From: Candidatus Chloroploca sp. Khr17
Lineage (GTDB): Bacteria; Chloroflexota; Chloroflexia; Chloroflexales; Chloroflexaceae
Assembly (NCBI RefSeq): GCF_004138165.1
Contig: NZ_RYFF01000002.1
Location: forward strand, 203,475 to 267,474
Reading direction: 5' to 3'
DNA length: 64,000 nt
The notes under the pieces: generated by a model
What the model was told of the DNA's origin: nothing
The model's input: the letters and a program-made list of their open reading frames with translations, nothing else
The model's database searches: none
Part shown: positions 33,298 to 41,996 of the stretch, piece by piece
How positions within the stretch are numbered: position 1 is the first letter of the stretch
Layout: each line of letters opens with the position of its first letter
Made by a program: the position numbers and the translations under genes

Positions 33298-35265
33298 TCA
33301 AGGTTGATACGGCAGCAGAACAGTAAAACAACTGCCCTGATTAACTACACTCTCAACTGTAACGGTGCCGCCATGCAATTCAGCCAGACGGCGCACGAGG
33401 GTGAGCCCGAGGCCGGTGCCATCGTATTGCCGCGTCAGTCCGCCATCGAGTTGGGTAAATGGTTGGAAGAGCCGTGCCATATCTTCAGACTGGATGCCTA
33501 TGCCGGTATCGCGTACGGCAAAATAGAAGCTGGTCTGGTCTGCGGAGACACCCGCTTCGAGGGTGACCAGGCCACCGCTGGGCGTGAATTTCACTGCATT
33601 CGAGAGCAGGTTGACGAGAACCTGTTTGAGGCGCTTGGGATCAGCGGCCAATTGAACTTTGCCGTCCTCTTCACGTATCTCAATATGCAACGTCAGTTCC
33701 TTCTTGCGGGCCATCTCTTTGACAAACTGCATGCTCGCCTGGCACAATTCGATGACCGGGAAAGGGCTGATCTGCAAATCGAGTCGCCCGGCCTCAACCT
33801 TCGACAGATCGAGGATATCATTGATCAACGTGAGCAGATGCTTGCCACTGGCTTCAATATGGTGGATCGCCTCTTGTTGGCGGTCATTGAGCGACCCTCG
33901 TAGTCCTTCGAGCATGCTTTCACTCAGGGCCAGGATGGCGTTCAACGGCGTGCGCAATTCGTGACTCATGGTGGCGAGAAACTCATCTTTGGTACGCAGC
34001 GCGCGCGCCATTTCGGCGTTGGCAAGCAACTGAATTTTCTCGGCCTTCTTGCGATCAGTATTATCGAAAATCGTTGTCCGGCTCATCACAAAATAACCGG
34101 CCTCGTCTCGAATCGCAATGGCACTAATAAGTACGGGAAAAGTGGTTCCATTTTTACGAAGGAAATCAAGTTCGATATCTTTAATCCATCCCTGGGCTAT
34201 AAAGATCGGAAACGCCTGTTGGAAGGTAGGTAAGCTGTGTGGGGCAATAATTTTGCTCACATGTTGCCCAAGCAGTTCTTCGTGGGTATAGCCGAGCCAG
34301 GCCAGTTCCGTCTGATTGATCATCAGAATGTTACCCTCGGCATCAAGGGAATGGTAGCCATTCGGGGCGCGATCATACAGATCTTGCACCTCGGCAGTGC
34401 GTTTTCGTACCAGCGCTTCGAGATTTTGATTCAGATTGCGAAGCTCTTCCTCGCTTGCGCGCAGGGCGAACTCAGCCACTTTGCGTTCGGTAATATCCTC
34501 AAAGGTCGCATAGACCTGGTAGAGGGTGTTTTGCCCAGGTTTGAAGAGTGGGATGGCATTGATCCTGATCCAGTTGGTTTTGTCAATGAGTGGATTATAG
34601 ACGCCCATTACAGTATTGTAGACGGGTTGGCCGGTACGGAGGGCCATGCTCACTGGATGAGCCTCGCCCGGAAAGGTTGTCCCGTCTTCATAGATCGCCT
34701 TCCAGCGAGGATCACGCGAGGTGCGACCACGCATCTGGTCGAGGGTCAGGCCAAGGATGCGCTGCGCGGCTGGATTAGCGTCAATAATGTAGCCATCGAG
34801 ATCGAGGTAGATCACCCCTTGTACCATGGTCGCAAAGAGCAAGCGATAGCGTTCTTCACTCTCACGTAACGAGAGTTCTGACTGCTTCCGTGCCGTAAGG
34901 TCAACTAGTTGTAAAACCAGGAAGCGCTCATGCTTCAAGACCAGGTACTCGCCAGAGATCAGGGCATGACACTGTCCGCCTCCTTTTTGGCGTAGCGTTG
35001 CCTCAAAACCATCAATTCTTCCGCGTGCATCGAGGTGATCCAACAAGCGCTGGCGATCGTGTGGTTCTTCCCAAAGGCCGAGTTCCATGGCAGTTCGCCC
35101 AAGCGCCTCTTCGCGGGTATACCCAATGAGTTTCATCCAGGCAGCATTCACTTCGACAATCACACTATCCTGGATGCGAGTCATGACAATGCCAATTGGG
35201 CTATGATAAAATATAGCTGCAAAGCGGGTCTCGGCATCAGCGTCAGCGTTTTGTTGCTCATTCAT
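33298..35265 (-). CDS. Multi-PAS sensor histidine kinase
   Basis: 655 residues, no membrane segments. Three PAS domains: about 10-130 (ETRFAAIFYHSPIGIVMTRI), 138-265 (ERYRLLFATMVQGVIYLDLD) and 295-420 (YDRAPNGYHSLDAEGNILMI), the middle one followed by a coiled coil. HisKA phosphoacceptor His435 in ATMSHELRTPLNAILALSES; HATPase with N-box VLVNLLSNAVKFTPSGG, G1 VRDTGIGI and G2 YDGTGLGLTLVRRLAELHGG. Cytoplasmic signals such as redox or small ligands are likely. No response regulator is adjacent; the divergent CBS-domain gene is the nearest plausible partner. Confidence 0.93.
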   Translation of the reverse strand: MNEQQNADADAETRFAAIFYHSPIGIVMTRIQDSVIVEVNAAWMKLIGYTREEALGRTAMELGLWEEPHDRQRLLDHLDARGRIDGFEATLRQKGGGQCHALISGEYLVLKHERFLVLQLVDLTARKQSELSLRESEERYRLLFATMVQGVIYLDLDGYIIDANPAAQRILGLTLDQMRGRTSRDPRWKAIYEDGTTFPGEAHPVSMALRTGQPVYNTVMGVYNPLIDKTNWIRINAIPLFKPGQNTLYQVYATFEDITERKVAEFALRASEEELRNLNQNLEALVRKRTAEVQDLYDRAPNGYHSLDAEGNILMINQTELAWLGYTHEELLGQHVSKIIAPHSLPTFQQAFPIFIAQGWIKDIELDFLRKNGTTFPVLISAIAIRDEAGYFVMSRTTIFDNTDRKKAEKIQLLANAEMARALRTKDEFLATMSHELRTPLNAILALSESMLEGLRGSLNDRQQEAIHHIEASGKHLLTLINDILDLSKVEAGRLDLQISPFPVIELCQASMQFVKEMARKKELTLHIEIREEDGKVQLAADPKRLKQVLVNLLSNAVKFTPSGGLVTLEAGVSADQTSFYFAVRDTGIGIQSEDMARLFQPFTQLDGGLTRQYDGTGLGLTLVRRLAELHGGTVTVESVVNQGSCFTVLLPYQP

Positions 35266-35351
35266 AGGCTCTGCTCTTCTCTTCTTTGCCTGGAAAGTTG
35301 CTTAATGATAACACTACCTTAATGCTTCTTATCACCGAAATGGCCGATACC

Positions 35352-35373
35352 GGTCTACGATATTCAGTAGACC
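35352..35373. promoter_or_regulatory. Dyad in the PAS kinase / CBS divergent region
   Basis: 7-bp arms GGTCTAC / GTAGACC around an 8-nt loop, between two divergent genes. A possible regulator site; nothing else notable in 35266-35481. Confidence 0.3.
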
Positions 35374-35481
35374 TAGAGTGATCATGAAGATATGCGAACA
35401 AGAGGCGGAGACTTCGCGTTTGATTCTGTTCGGACGGTGATATCTGTAGCGTTGTGCCCGCTGCCAGAAAGGAACGAGACC

Positions 35482-35874
35482 ATGTTGGTCCGCGATCGTA
35501 TGAGTGCCCATCCCGTTACGATTGAGCCCGAGTCGAGCGCATTGTCAGCGCTTGGCATTTTGCAGTACCATCACCTTCGCCATTTGCCTGTTGTCGACGC
35601 GACCGGACGTCTGGTTGGCATCCTGGCCGAGCGTGACCTGCTGCTTGCGGCATCACGCCATCTGCACGCCGGAATGGAAGTCTCAGAAGTGATGTCACGC
35701 GATGTTGTTGTTGTTCATCCCGAGACACCGCTGGCCGAGGCTGCTTTGTTGATGGCCAATCATCACTTTGGGAGTTTGCCCGTCACAGATGCTGAGCATA
35801 CCATTGTCGGTATTTTAACCGAGAGTGACATTTTCCGGGCCTTTGCTGATCTTGATGCTCGCGTTAAAGCATAA
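35482..35874 (+). CDS. CBS-domain pair protein
   Basis: 130 residues made only of two CBS domains: MSAHPVTIEPESSALSALGI...HLPVVDATGRLVGILAERDL and VMSRDVVVVHPETPLAEAALL...GSLPVTDAEHTIVGILTESD (each shown in parts). Such stand-alone Bateman modules bind adenosine nucleotides and regulate partners. ATG at 35482 has AAAGGA nine bases upstream; the frame from 35392 adds 30 unlikely residues. Divergent from the PAS kinase. Confidence 0.9.
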   Translation: MLVRDRMSAHPVTIEPESSALSALGILQYHHLRHLPVVDATGRLVGILAERDLLLAASRHLHAGMEVSEVMSRDVVVVHPETPLAEAALLMANHHFGSLPVTDAEHTIVGILTESDIFRAFADLDARVKA

Positions 35875-36017
35875 CTTTGTTGGGAAACAATAAGATGGGG
35901 TAAGCGGGTAGGTGCGAGTGCCAATTCGTTTGGTGCTTCGCAGTATCTTGCTTGCCCTATCTTCTTGTGCTGCGGTGCGAGAAACGCCTTGCCCTTCCCC
36001 GCTGGTGGTAGAGATTG

Positions 36018-36026
36018 TGGTATGCT
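36018..36026 (+). promoter_or_regulatory. Extended -10 promoter of ruvB
   Basis: TGGTATGCT, 53 nt before the ruvB ATG. No match to the dyad seen at the lexA promoter was found near it. The rest of 35875-36078 shows no convincing gene. Confidence 0.45.
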
Positions 36027-36078
36027 ATGACTCTCCTGGCGATGATAATCGTCAACAGCAGATCGCAGCGAGGTTCGG

Positions 36079-37131
36079 ATGGAGCAGCAAGATCGACTCG
36101 TTAGCCCCAGGTCTGAGGGGGACGATCAGCAGGTTGAAAAGAGTCTGCGCCCGCGTAGCCTGACCGAATTTATTGGTCAGGAGAAGGTTGTGGCGCAACT
36201 GCGGATTGCGATTGCTGCGGCGCGTGCGCGTGGCGAGCCCCTGGATCACACCCTCTTTTATGGGCCTCCTGGCCTTGGCAAGACGTCGCTCTCGAATGTG
36301 ATTGCGCACGAGATGGGCGTCAAGATCAAGGTGACGAGTGGCCCGGCGATCGAACGGGCCGGTGATCTCGCCGCGTTGCTCACCAATCTCCAGAAAAATG
36401 ACATCCTCTTCATTGATGAGGTACACCGCCTCAATCGGGTGGTTGAAGAGGTGCTCTATCCGGCGATGGAAGATTTTGCCCTCGATCTGATCGTCGGTAA
36501 AGGGCCGAGTGCGCGTAGTTTGCGGCTCAAGTTGCCTCGTTTCACCGTTATTGGGGCTACAACGCGCCTCGCTTTGCTGACTTCGCCGCTCCGCGATCGT
36601 TTTGTTGCGCCCCATCGCCTTGAGTTTTATGCCGATGCGGCGATGTGCGAGATCGTCGTTCGTTCGGCGCACATTCTTGAGGTTCCGATCACGGCTGAGG
36701 CTGCGCTGGAAGTGGGCCGTCGAGCACGTGGCACGCCCCGTATTGCCAATCGCCTGTTGCGTCGCCTACGCGACTATGCCCAGGTTGTCGCCGAGGGGCA
36801 GATCGATCTCGAGGTTGCGCGAGCGGCTCTTGCTCAGCTTGAAGTCGATGATCTTGGCCTTGATGAAAATGATCGCCGCTTGCTGCGGGCGATTATTGAA
36901 CTCTTCAACGGTGGTCCTGTCGGGCTCTCGACGCTCGCTGCTGCCCTTGCCGAAGAAATTGATGCCATTGAGGATGTCTACGAGCCTTTTTTGCTTCAGC
37001 TTGGTTTCCTCCAGCGCACGCCCCGTGGCCGCATTGCGACGCGCCGTGCCTTTGAACACCTCGGTTTGCCGTTCTCCGAAAAGACACCTTCGTCGCCTGA
37101 TGACAATGATTTGCAGCCCCGCCTCTGGTGA
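36079..37131 (+). CDS. ruvB: Holliday junction branch migration ATPase RuvB
   Basis: 350 residues. AAA+ motor that, with RuvA, drives branch migration of Holliday junctions. Leading [20 protein letters not shown], Walker [16 protein letters not shown], Walker [12 protein letters not shown], sensor 1 [20 protein letters not shown], and C-terminal winged helix [20 protein letters not shown]...[12 protein letters not shown]. The segment after the sensor, [11 protein letters not shown], departs from the common RFG pattern. ATG with GAGG six bases upstream. ruvA and ruvC are not nearby. Confidence 0.96.
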   Translation: MEQQDRLVSPRSEGDDQQVEKSLRPRSLTEFIGQEKVVAQLRIAIAAARARGEPLDHTLFYGPPGLGKTSLSNVIAHEMGVKIKVTSGPAIERAGDLAALLTNLQKNDILFIDEVHRLNRVVEEVLYPAMEDFALDLIVGKGPSARSLRLKLPRFTVIGATTRLALLTSPLRDRFVAPHRLEFYADAAMCEIVVRSAHILEVPITAEAALEVGRRARGTPRIANRLLRRLRDYAQVVAEGQIDLEVARAALAQLEVDDLGLDENDRRLLRAIIELFNGGPVGLSTLAAALAEEIDAIEDVYEPFLLQLGFLQRTPRGRIATRRAFEHLGLPFSEKTPSSPDDNDLQPRLW

Positions 37132-37206
37132 AAGCCCCCTGAGGGGGTGCCGGTGAGCTTTGCCTGAGGTTTCTAATCAGAGGCCAGCAGCGATGAGGAT
37201 GAGACG

Positions 37207-38034
37207 ATGCGATCGGGCTTTGTACGTCATTGGATGGTTGATCTCTTGGCTCTGGCGGTATTGTGTGGGTATGGAGCGTTGGTCTGGCTCGTGGCTGGGG
37301 GCACGCAGGGAACTGCGTCGGTTGCGCTTGACCCTGTCATGGCGGCAGCCCGTGAACGTGGGACGCTCCGCATTGCGGTAGATATCGGGGTGTTACCCTT
37401 TGCCGATCAGCAGGGCGAGCGTCTGGTTGGCTATGATATTGAACTCGTCGAGATCGTCGCTGCGCGGATGGGGCTTGCCGCCGAGTTTGTGCCGACGGGC
37501 TTTGATGGCCTCTATGATGCGCTGACGAGTGGTCGCGCCGATCTGATTGCCTCGGCGCTTGTCTATGCGCCTGAACAGGGTTTTCGGGCACGCTTTTCCA
37601 CCTTCTATTTTGACGCTGGGCAGATGCTCCTTGTCCCCGAGGCGGCGCCGGTGAGCAAGCGACGCGATCTTGCCGGGCGCACGGTGGGGGTTGCGCTGGG
37701 GAGCGATGCCGATGCCCTCGCTCGGCGTCTTGTGCGTGATGGGCTGCCGATGCACCTTGTTTCGGCGTATGACGAGCCAGCCGATGCGGTCGCAGCGTTG
37801 CAGGCAGGCCATCTTGATGCCGTGATGGTTGATCATATGACAGCGCTTGCGGCCATCCACGCGTATCCTGATCTTCGCCTTGCCGAAGCATTGAGTTTTG
37901 AGCCACTGGTGTTGGCGATGCCGCGTTCGGCGTTTCAGCTTGAAGCCGACATCAACCGCATCCTCGCCGATCTTCGCCGGGAAGGTGTTTTGACGACTCT
38001 TGAGCAACGTTGGTTTGGGTCGGCTCGTCCGTAG
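37207..38034 (+). CDS. Amino-acid-type ABC substrate-binding protein (family 3)
   Basis: 275 residues. Uncleaved anchor or signal around 10-31 (DLLALAVLCGYGALVWLVAG). Family 3 core: RGTLRIAVDIGVLPFADQ, LVGYDIELVEIVAARMGL, FDGLYDALTSGRADLIASAL, LAGRTVGVALGSDADALARR, DAVAALQAGHLDAVMVDHMT. Binds an amino acid or similar polar solute outside the cell. No permease partner is encoded nearby. Lies 75 nt after ruvB with a small GCCCCCTGAGGGGG dyad between them. Confidence 0.88.
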   Translation: MRSGFVRHWMVDLLALAVLCGYGALVWLVAGGTQGTASVALDPVMAAARERGTLRIAVDIGVLPFADQQGERLVGYDIELVEIVAARMGLAAEFVPTGFDGLYDALTSGRADLIASALVYAPEQGFRARFSTFYFDAGQMLLVPEAAPVSKRRDLAGRTVGVALGSDADALARRLVRDGLPMHLVSAYDEPADAVAALQAGHLDAVMVDHMTALAAIHAYPDLRLAEALSFEPLVLAMPRSAFQLEADINRILADLRREGVLTTLEQRWFGSARP

Positions 38035-38067
38035 GGACGGGTGCTTTGCCCCTACGTTGCTGCTCTG

Positions 38068-38076
38068 TGCTACAAT
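38068..38076 (+). promoter_or_regulatory. Extended -10 promoter of the pseudo-helicase gene
   Basis: TGCTACAAT followed by AGAAA; an almost identical TGCTACAATAGAAA stands upstream of clpC (50186) and TGTTACAATAAGAAA upstream of the mutase gene (48355). Confidence 0.5.
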
Positions 38077-38110
38077 AGAAAAAGGGGATCTATAGGCATA
38101 GTGTAGATGC

Positions 38111-41100
38111 ATGGATAGCAATTCGCAATCAGGTGGTCGACATGGTGGGGGCGATCTTGTTACCGCCCTGCAACAGATTGCCCGCCAACGCACGCGCAAC
38201 GAATCCCCGTTGCTTACGGTGCAAACCTTTGCGAAACGTGCAGGGGTGCGCATTTCCCACTTGCCTATTCACCAGCATCTGGAACAGGCATGGATTCGTG
38301 TTGTTGGTGAACCGTTTCATCAGCATCAGGCGCTGGCGCTCGCGTCTCTACGTCGTGGTGAACCGCTGGCTCTTATGGGCGGTGCTTCTGCCCAGCAAAC
38401 GCTCTCGCTGCTGCTGGCAGAGTATGTGCGCGACTCTGCTCCTTCGACTGCGCTGGTGCTGGTTCCCGATGATCTGAGTGCAACTCATTACGCTGCCGAT
38501 CTCGTCCGATTGACCGCAGCGCTACCCGAGCCATTGCGTGTGGGTATCGCTGCGGGATCTGGTGTGCGCACCGCTATGGCGGCTCAGGTGATCGTGGCGA
38601 CTCCTGCCATGCTGCATCAGCGCCTCTTGCGTCACCATGATCGCGCCTGGACGGCCTTCTGGTTGCGGTTACGCACGGTGGTGTTACTCAGCGCTCATGC
38701 CTATACCGGTGTTGCTGCCGCTCACCTTGAGGCTCTGTTGCTCCGTGTGCGCCGTTTGAGCCCCGCACGTGCCAGCCTTCAGTATATGGCAACGATCGCT
38801 CCTGTTACCGGGGCAGAAGAGGCGCTTGCTACGATGAGTCGGGTCGCCTGGCGTGTTATTTCCGCCCACGATACCCTCTCCCCAGAGGTGACGCTCGCGG
38901 TCTGGCGCACGGGTGCCGAACGGATTCGCGATCTCGTGGCGCTCACCCTTGGTCTCGCGCGTACTGCAACCTCGCTTCATGTGACGTGCCCTCCGTTTGA
39001 ATTGGCGCTGGTGCAGTCTGTTGTCGGTCAGGATGAACCAGCGGTGAGTATCGGCTTGCATGCTGTCCCTGCCGAGGTGCAGATCTTTCCTAGTCTGAGT
39101 GGTGTTGCGGCCTCACTCCGAGCAGCGCTGGATCGTACGCGGTTGATTGTTTTGATGCTCGGTGATGATCCTGTGGAACATATGCTCGTACGTATGGCAA
39201 TGCAGGATCAGTTTCCTTTGCTTGATGGTCAGCCTCCTGTATGGATTGTTGCCCCTGGCAATAGCTATGTCGAGGCCCAGCATCTGTTGTGTGCCGCCAG
39301 CGAACAGCCGTTGCAAGCCGCTGAAGTGGCGGAAGAGTGGCAGTCAATGCCGATGGTGCAGCATTTGCAACAGCAGGGTCGGCTCCGTGTATTGCCAGGC
39401 TCTGCTCAGATGTGGCAACCTGCTGCTGGGCCGCAAGATCCCTATGCTGCCTTCACTGTGCAGAGCGTTGAGGGTGAAGTCGCTCGTCTTGTGAGCCCCC
39501 AGGGTGCGGATCTCGGTTCGGTCACGATGGCGCTGTTTGATCGCTGGGGTGCGGTCAATGCGGTCTTGCCCCCCTTTGGCCGTGGCTATCGTGTGCTCGA
39601 GCGCGATGAAGTGAAGCTTGTGCTGACGCTGAGTACGGCCTATGAGTCGCGCCGTACGATGCCGCTGCGCCGGTGTAGTGTGCATGTGCGCGAGCGCCGT
39701 GAACAGCGTGCGATCCGTGGCCTCGACGTTGCCTGGGGGCGGGTGACTTTTGATGAGGAGATCTATGCCCTGCGCGAAGTCAATGCCAGCAATGTGATCA
39801 CGCAGGTGCCGCTGGACGAGCCAATCATGGGGAAGTGGACCGCCCCGGCGCTCTGGATTGATCTGGTAAACGGGATCAAGGCCGAGGGCCAGGTGATGGG
39901 TTGGTCGCTCGTGATGGCGCTGCCGCTTGCTACCCTTGCCTCGATCTACGATCTTGTGCCTGCGTATGATGAAGAAGCCCGCAGGCTCTATTTTGTTGAT
40001 ACCGAAGCAGGTGGCAATGGGGTCGCCTACTGGCTCTATCAGGCGCTTGAAACACTCTTGCCGCTTGCCTATGATATTGTGAATCAACGCGGCCTTGATC
40101 CGCTCTTCGAGACGGTGGCGCGTGCGGATAAGGATTGGTTGCTTGCCCTGCTTGCCGGCGGCCAGACAGTTGCGCCGCCCCAGCCACGTTCCGGCGTGCG
40201 TCCTCAGCCGGTGCCACCTCCTCAGTCTTCGCCTCCTGCTCGTTTGTCGCAGCGACCGACAGCGATCCCTCCGACCGATGCGCGGCGCACTGCCGCTTCA
40301 TCCGTGCCTCCCTCGGGTGGAGCGGCGTCGGGGCGCGGGGCGTCCGGCGAACCGCCCGCGCCGGTGCGCCAGGAGTTGACTGGCCCGCCGGGTGGGGGGG
40401 CGTTCGGCGAACCGCCCGCGCCGGTGCGTGAGCCGGTGACGGGCTCGCCGGGTGGAGCGGCGTCGGGGTGCGGGGCGTCCGGCGAGCCGCCCGCGCCGGT
40501 GCGCCAGGAGCTGACTGGCCCGCCGGGTGGGGGGGCGTCCGGCGAACCGCCCGCGCCGGTGCGTGAGCCGGTGACGGGCTCGCCGGGTGGAGCGGCGTCG
40601 GGGTGCGGGGCGTCCGGCGAGCCGCCCGCGCCGGTGCGCCAGGAGTTGACTGGCCCGCCGGGTGGGGGGGCGTCCGGCGAACCGCCCGCGCCGGTGCGCC
40701 AGGAGTTGACTGGGCCGCCGGGTGGGGGGGCGTCCGGCGAACCACCCGTGCCAGTGCGTGAGGAAGTGACAGGTGCGCCGGGTGGCGTGGCGTCGGGGCG
40801 CGGGGCGTCCGAGGTGCCACCCGTGCCAGTGCGTGAGGAAGTGACAGGTGCGCCGGGTGGCGTACGTGGGTCGGGTAGCGAAACGCCGGTTCTCATCTCA
40901 CCGCAAACACCTGCTGACGAACCGGATCAGGAACGTGAAGCGCCTCCGCCTCCCCGTACACGTTCATCAGGCAAAGCCCGGACGCCTTCGTCTTCATCAT
41001 CATCGTCTGCACGCAAGCCGCCAAAGTCAGATGCGAATGCGGCTACGCCAGACGAAAAAGGCACAACTCCGAGTATGCCACGTAGTCGCCGTGCCGATCA

Positions 41101-41518
41101 AGCTTCGCGTCCACCTGCGCAGGCTGGAGCGCCTTCCAAAGCTGCTCCTCCAACGAGCCCGCCTCCGCGGTCTGCGCCACCCCAAGAACCGCCTGCGCCA
41201 CCACTGCCCGAACCACCGCCCGTTATGCCTGACGCCGCCGCGATGGTGGAACGGTTACGGCGCATGCGTCAGCAGCAGGAAGCCCAGAAGCAGCACCAGA
41301 CGACACCATCGCGGCCAGTTTCGTCGAGGTTCGAGCCGATTGAACCGCGTTTTCTCCCTGGCGACCAGGTGCTCTGCAATCCTTATGGGGAAGGCGAGGT
41401 TCTTGCCAGCCGGATCGAGGATAACCGTGAAATCCTTATTGTCGCCTTTCCCATCTATGGACATCTCACGATTGACGCCATTGTAAGTGCGGTACGTCTT
41501 GTTCAGGCACGCAGCTAG
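38111..41518 (+). CDS. Degenerate MrfA/YprA-like helicase with repeat linker and C-terminal Tudor-like domain
   Basis: 1135 residues. Residues ~60-350 follow the order of a MrfA/Hrq1/YprA-type DEAH helicase: FHQHQALALASLRRGEPLAL, then Walker A position GGASAQQT (90-97, no GKS/GKT), motif Ia TALVLVPDDLSATHYAADL, motif Ib VIVATPAMLHQRLL, motif II position LSAH (193-196, normally DEAH), and LQYMATIAPVTGAEEA where SATI is usual. A middle region ends with YFVDTEAGGNGVAYWLYQAL (about 627-646), like the C-terminus of DUF1998. Residues ~690-1080 are Pro/Gly/Ser/Thr-rich, including tandem repeats at 746-917. The last ~55 residues (FLPGDQVLCNPYGEGEVLAS) resemble the Tudor-like tail of UvrD/PcrA. ATP hydrolysis is probably lost; a DNA-binding or scaffold role is inferred. 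Confidence 0.6.
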   Translation: MDSNSQSGGRHGGGDLVTALQQIARQRTRNESPLLTVQTFAKRAGVRISHLPIHQHLEQAWIRVVGEPFHQHQALALASLRRGEPLALMGGASAQQTLSLLLAEYVRDSAPSTALVLVPDDLSATHYAADLVRLTAALPEPLRVGIAAGSGVRTAMAAQVIVATPAMLHQRLLRHHDRAWTAFWLRLRTVVLLSAHAYTGVAAAHLEALLLRVRRLSPARASLQYMATIAPVTGAEEALATMSRVAWRVISAHDTLSPEVTLAVWRTGAERIRDLVALTLGLARTATSLHVTCPPFELALVQSVVGQDEPAVSIGLHAVPAEVQIFPSLSGVAASLRAALDRTRLIVLMLGDDPVEHMLVRMAMQDQFPLLDGQPPVWIVAPGNSYVEAQHLLCAASEQPLQAAEVAEEWQSMPMVQHLQQQGRLRVLPGSAQMWQPAAGPQDPYAAFTVQSVEGEVARLVSPQGADLGSVTMALFDRWGAVNAVLPPFGRGYRVLERDEVKLVLTLSTAYESRRTMPLRRCSVHVRERREQRAIRGLDVAWGRVTFDEEIYALREVNASNVITQVPLDEPIMGKWTAPALWIDLVNGIKAEGQVMGWSLVMALPLATLASIYDLVPAYDEEARRLYFVDTEAGGNGVAYWLYQALETLLPLAYDIVNQRGLDPLFETVARADKDWLLALLAGGQTVAPPQPRSGVRPQPVPPPQSSPPARLSQRPTAIPPTDARRTAASSVPPSGGAASGRGASGEPPAPVRQELTGPPGGGAFGEPPAPVREPVTGSPGGAASGCGASGEPPAPVRQELTGPPGGGASGEPPAPVREPVTGSPGGAASGCGASGEPPAPVRQELTGPPGGGASGEPPAPVRQELTGPPGGGASGEPPVPVREEVTGAPGGVASGRGASEVPPVPVREEVTGAPGGVRGSGSETPVLISPQTPADEPDQEREAPPPPRTRSSGKARTPSSSSSSSARKPPKSDANAATPDEKGTTPSMPRSRRADQASRPPAQAGAPSKAAPPTSPPPRSAPPQEPPAPPLPEPPPVMPDAAAMVERLRRMRQQQEAQKQHQTTPSRPVSSRFEPIEPRFLPGDQVLCNPYGEGEVLASRIEDNREILIVAFPIYGHLTIDAIVSAVRLVQARS
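40346..40861. repeat. In-frame tandem repeats in the pseudo-helicase linker
   Basis: Eight consecutive units of 20 or 25 codons (60 or 75 bp; last unit 17 codons) with the theme GEPPAPVRQELTGPPGGGAS or GEPPAPVREPVTGSPGG plus AASGCGAS. Nearly identical at the DNA level in the middle units, more diverged toward the 3' end (EEVTGAPGGV). Length is a multiple of 3 throughout, so expansion or contraction keeps the frame. Confidence 0.9.
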
Positions 41519-41522
41519 TGGG

Positions 41523-41996
41523 TCATAGCTTGTGATCGCTGACAATGACCCCATCGGCATCAGCATAGAGATACACACCTGGCTTGAGGGTAAGACCGGC
41601 GAGGTGCAGTGTTCCACCGCGGGTGCCCTGCCCTCGTTTGATGCTGCGTCGTGGATGTGGAGCGAGGGCCAGGATGCCCAGGGGCAAGTGTGCAAGGTCT
41701 TCGGTATCACGGACACAACCGTGAATCACCACACCGGCCCAGCCATTTTGTATGCCCAGGGCCGCTAACTGGTCACCGAGCAACGCACAACGTAGTGACC
41801 CGCCGCCATCAACAACGAGCACATGCCCTTCGCCGGGTTCTTCGAGGATCGTCCGTACCAGCGCATTATCTTCAAAGACCTGCAGGGTTGCGATTGGTCC
41901 GCTAAAGACGGTTACGCCACCAAAATGACGCCACATTGGTTCACCGACCTGCACCTCGGGATTGGCGTCGGAAAGATCAGTCGTCTTGAACGTCAT
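41523..41996 (-). CDS. RraA-family protein (putative HMG/CHA-type aldolase or RNase E inhibitor-like)
   Basis: 157 residues, full length for Rra[60 protein letters not shown] and [14 protein letters not shown]. The Arg-Asp of VRDTEDL is the metal/pyruvate site of 4-hydroxy-4-methyl-2-oxoglutarate aldolases; E. coli RraA lacks the Asp. So an aldolase or oxaloacetate decarboxylase activity is more likely than RNase E regulation. Its ribosome site AAGGAGGAG lies inside the end of the upstream AAC(3)-like gene, which it overlaps by 20 nt. Confidence 0.85.
   Translation of the reverse strand: MTFKTTDLSDANPEVQVGEPMWRHFGGVTVFSGPIATLQVFEDNALVRTILEEPGEGHVLVVDGGGSLRCALLGDQLAALGIQNGWAGVVIHGCVRDTEDLAHLPLGILALAPHPRRSIKRGQGTRGGTLHLAGLTLKPGVYLYADADGVIVSDHKL

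Noticed and set aside
35912..36163. 83-codon frame with a signal-like N-terminus before ruvB
   Set aside because: Overlaps the ruvB promoter and start; no conserved feature beyond the hydrophobic start.
39930..40896. Long open frames on the minus strand (296 and 224 codons) across the pseudo-helicase repeats
   Set aside because: They arise from the GC-rich 60/75-bp repeats; the amino-acid sequences are Pro/Ala/Arg or Gly/Thr strings mirroring the sense repeat, and the plus frame has clear domain homology.
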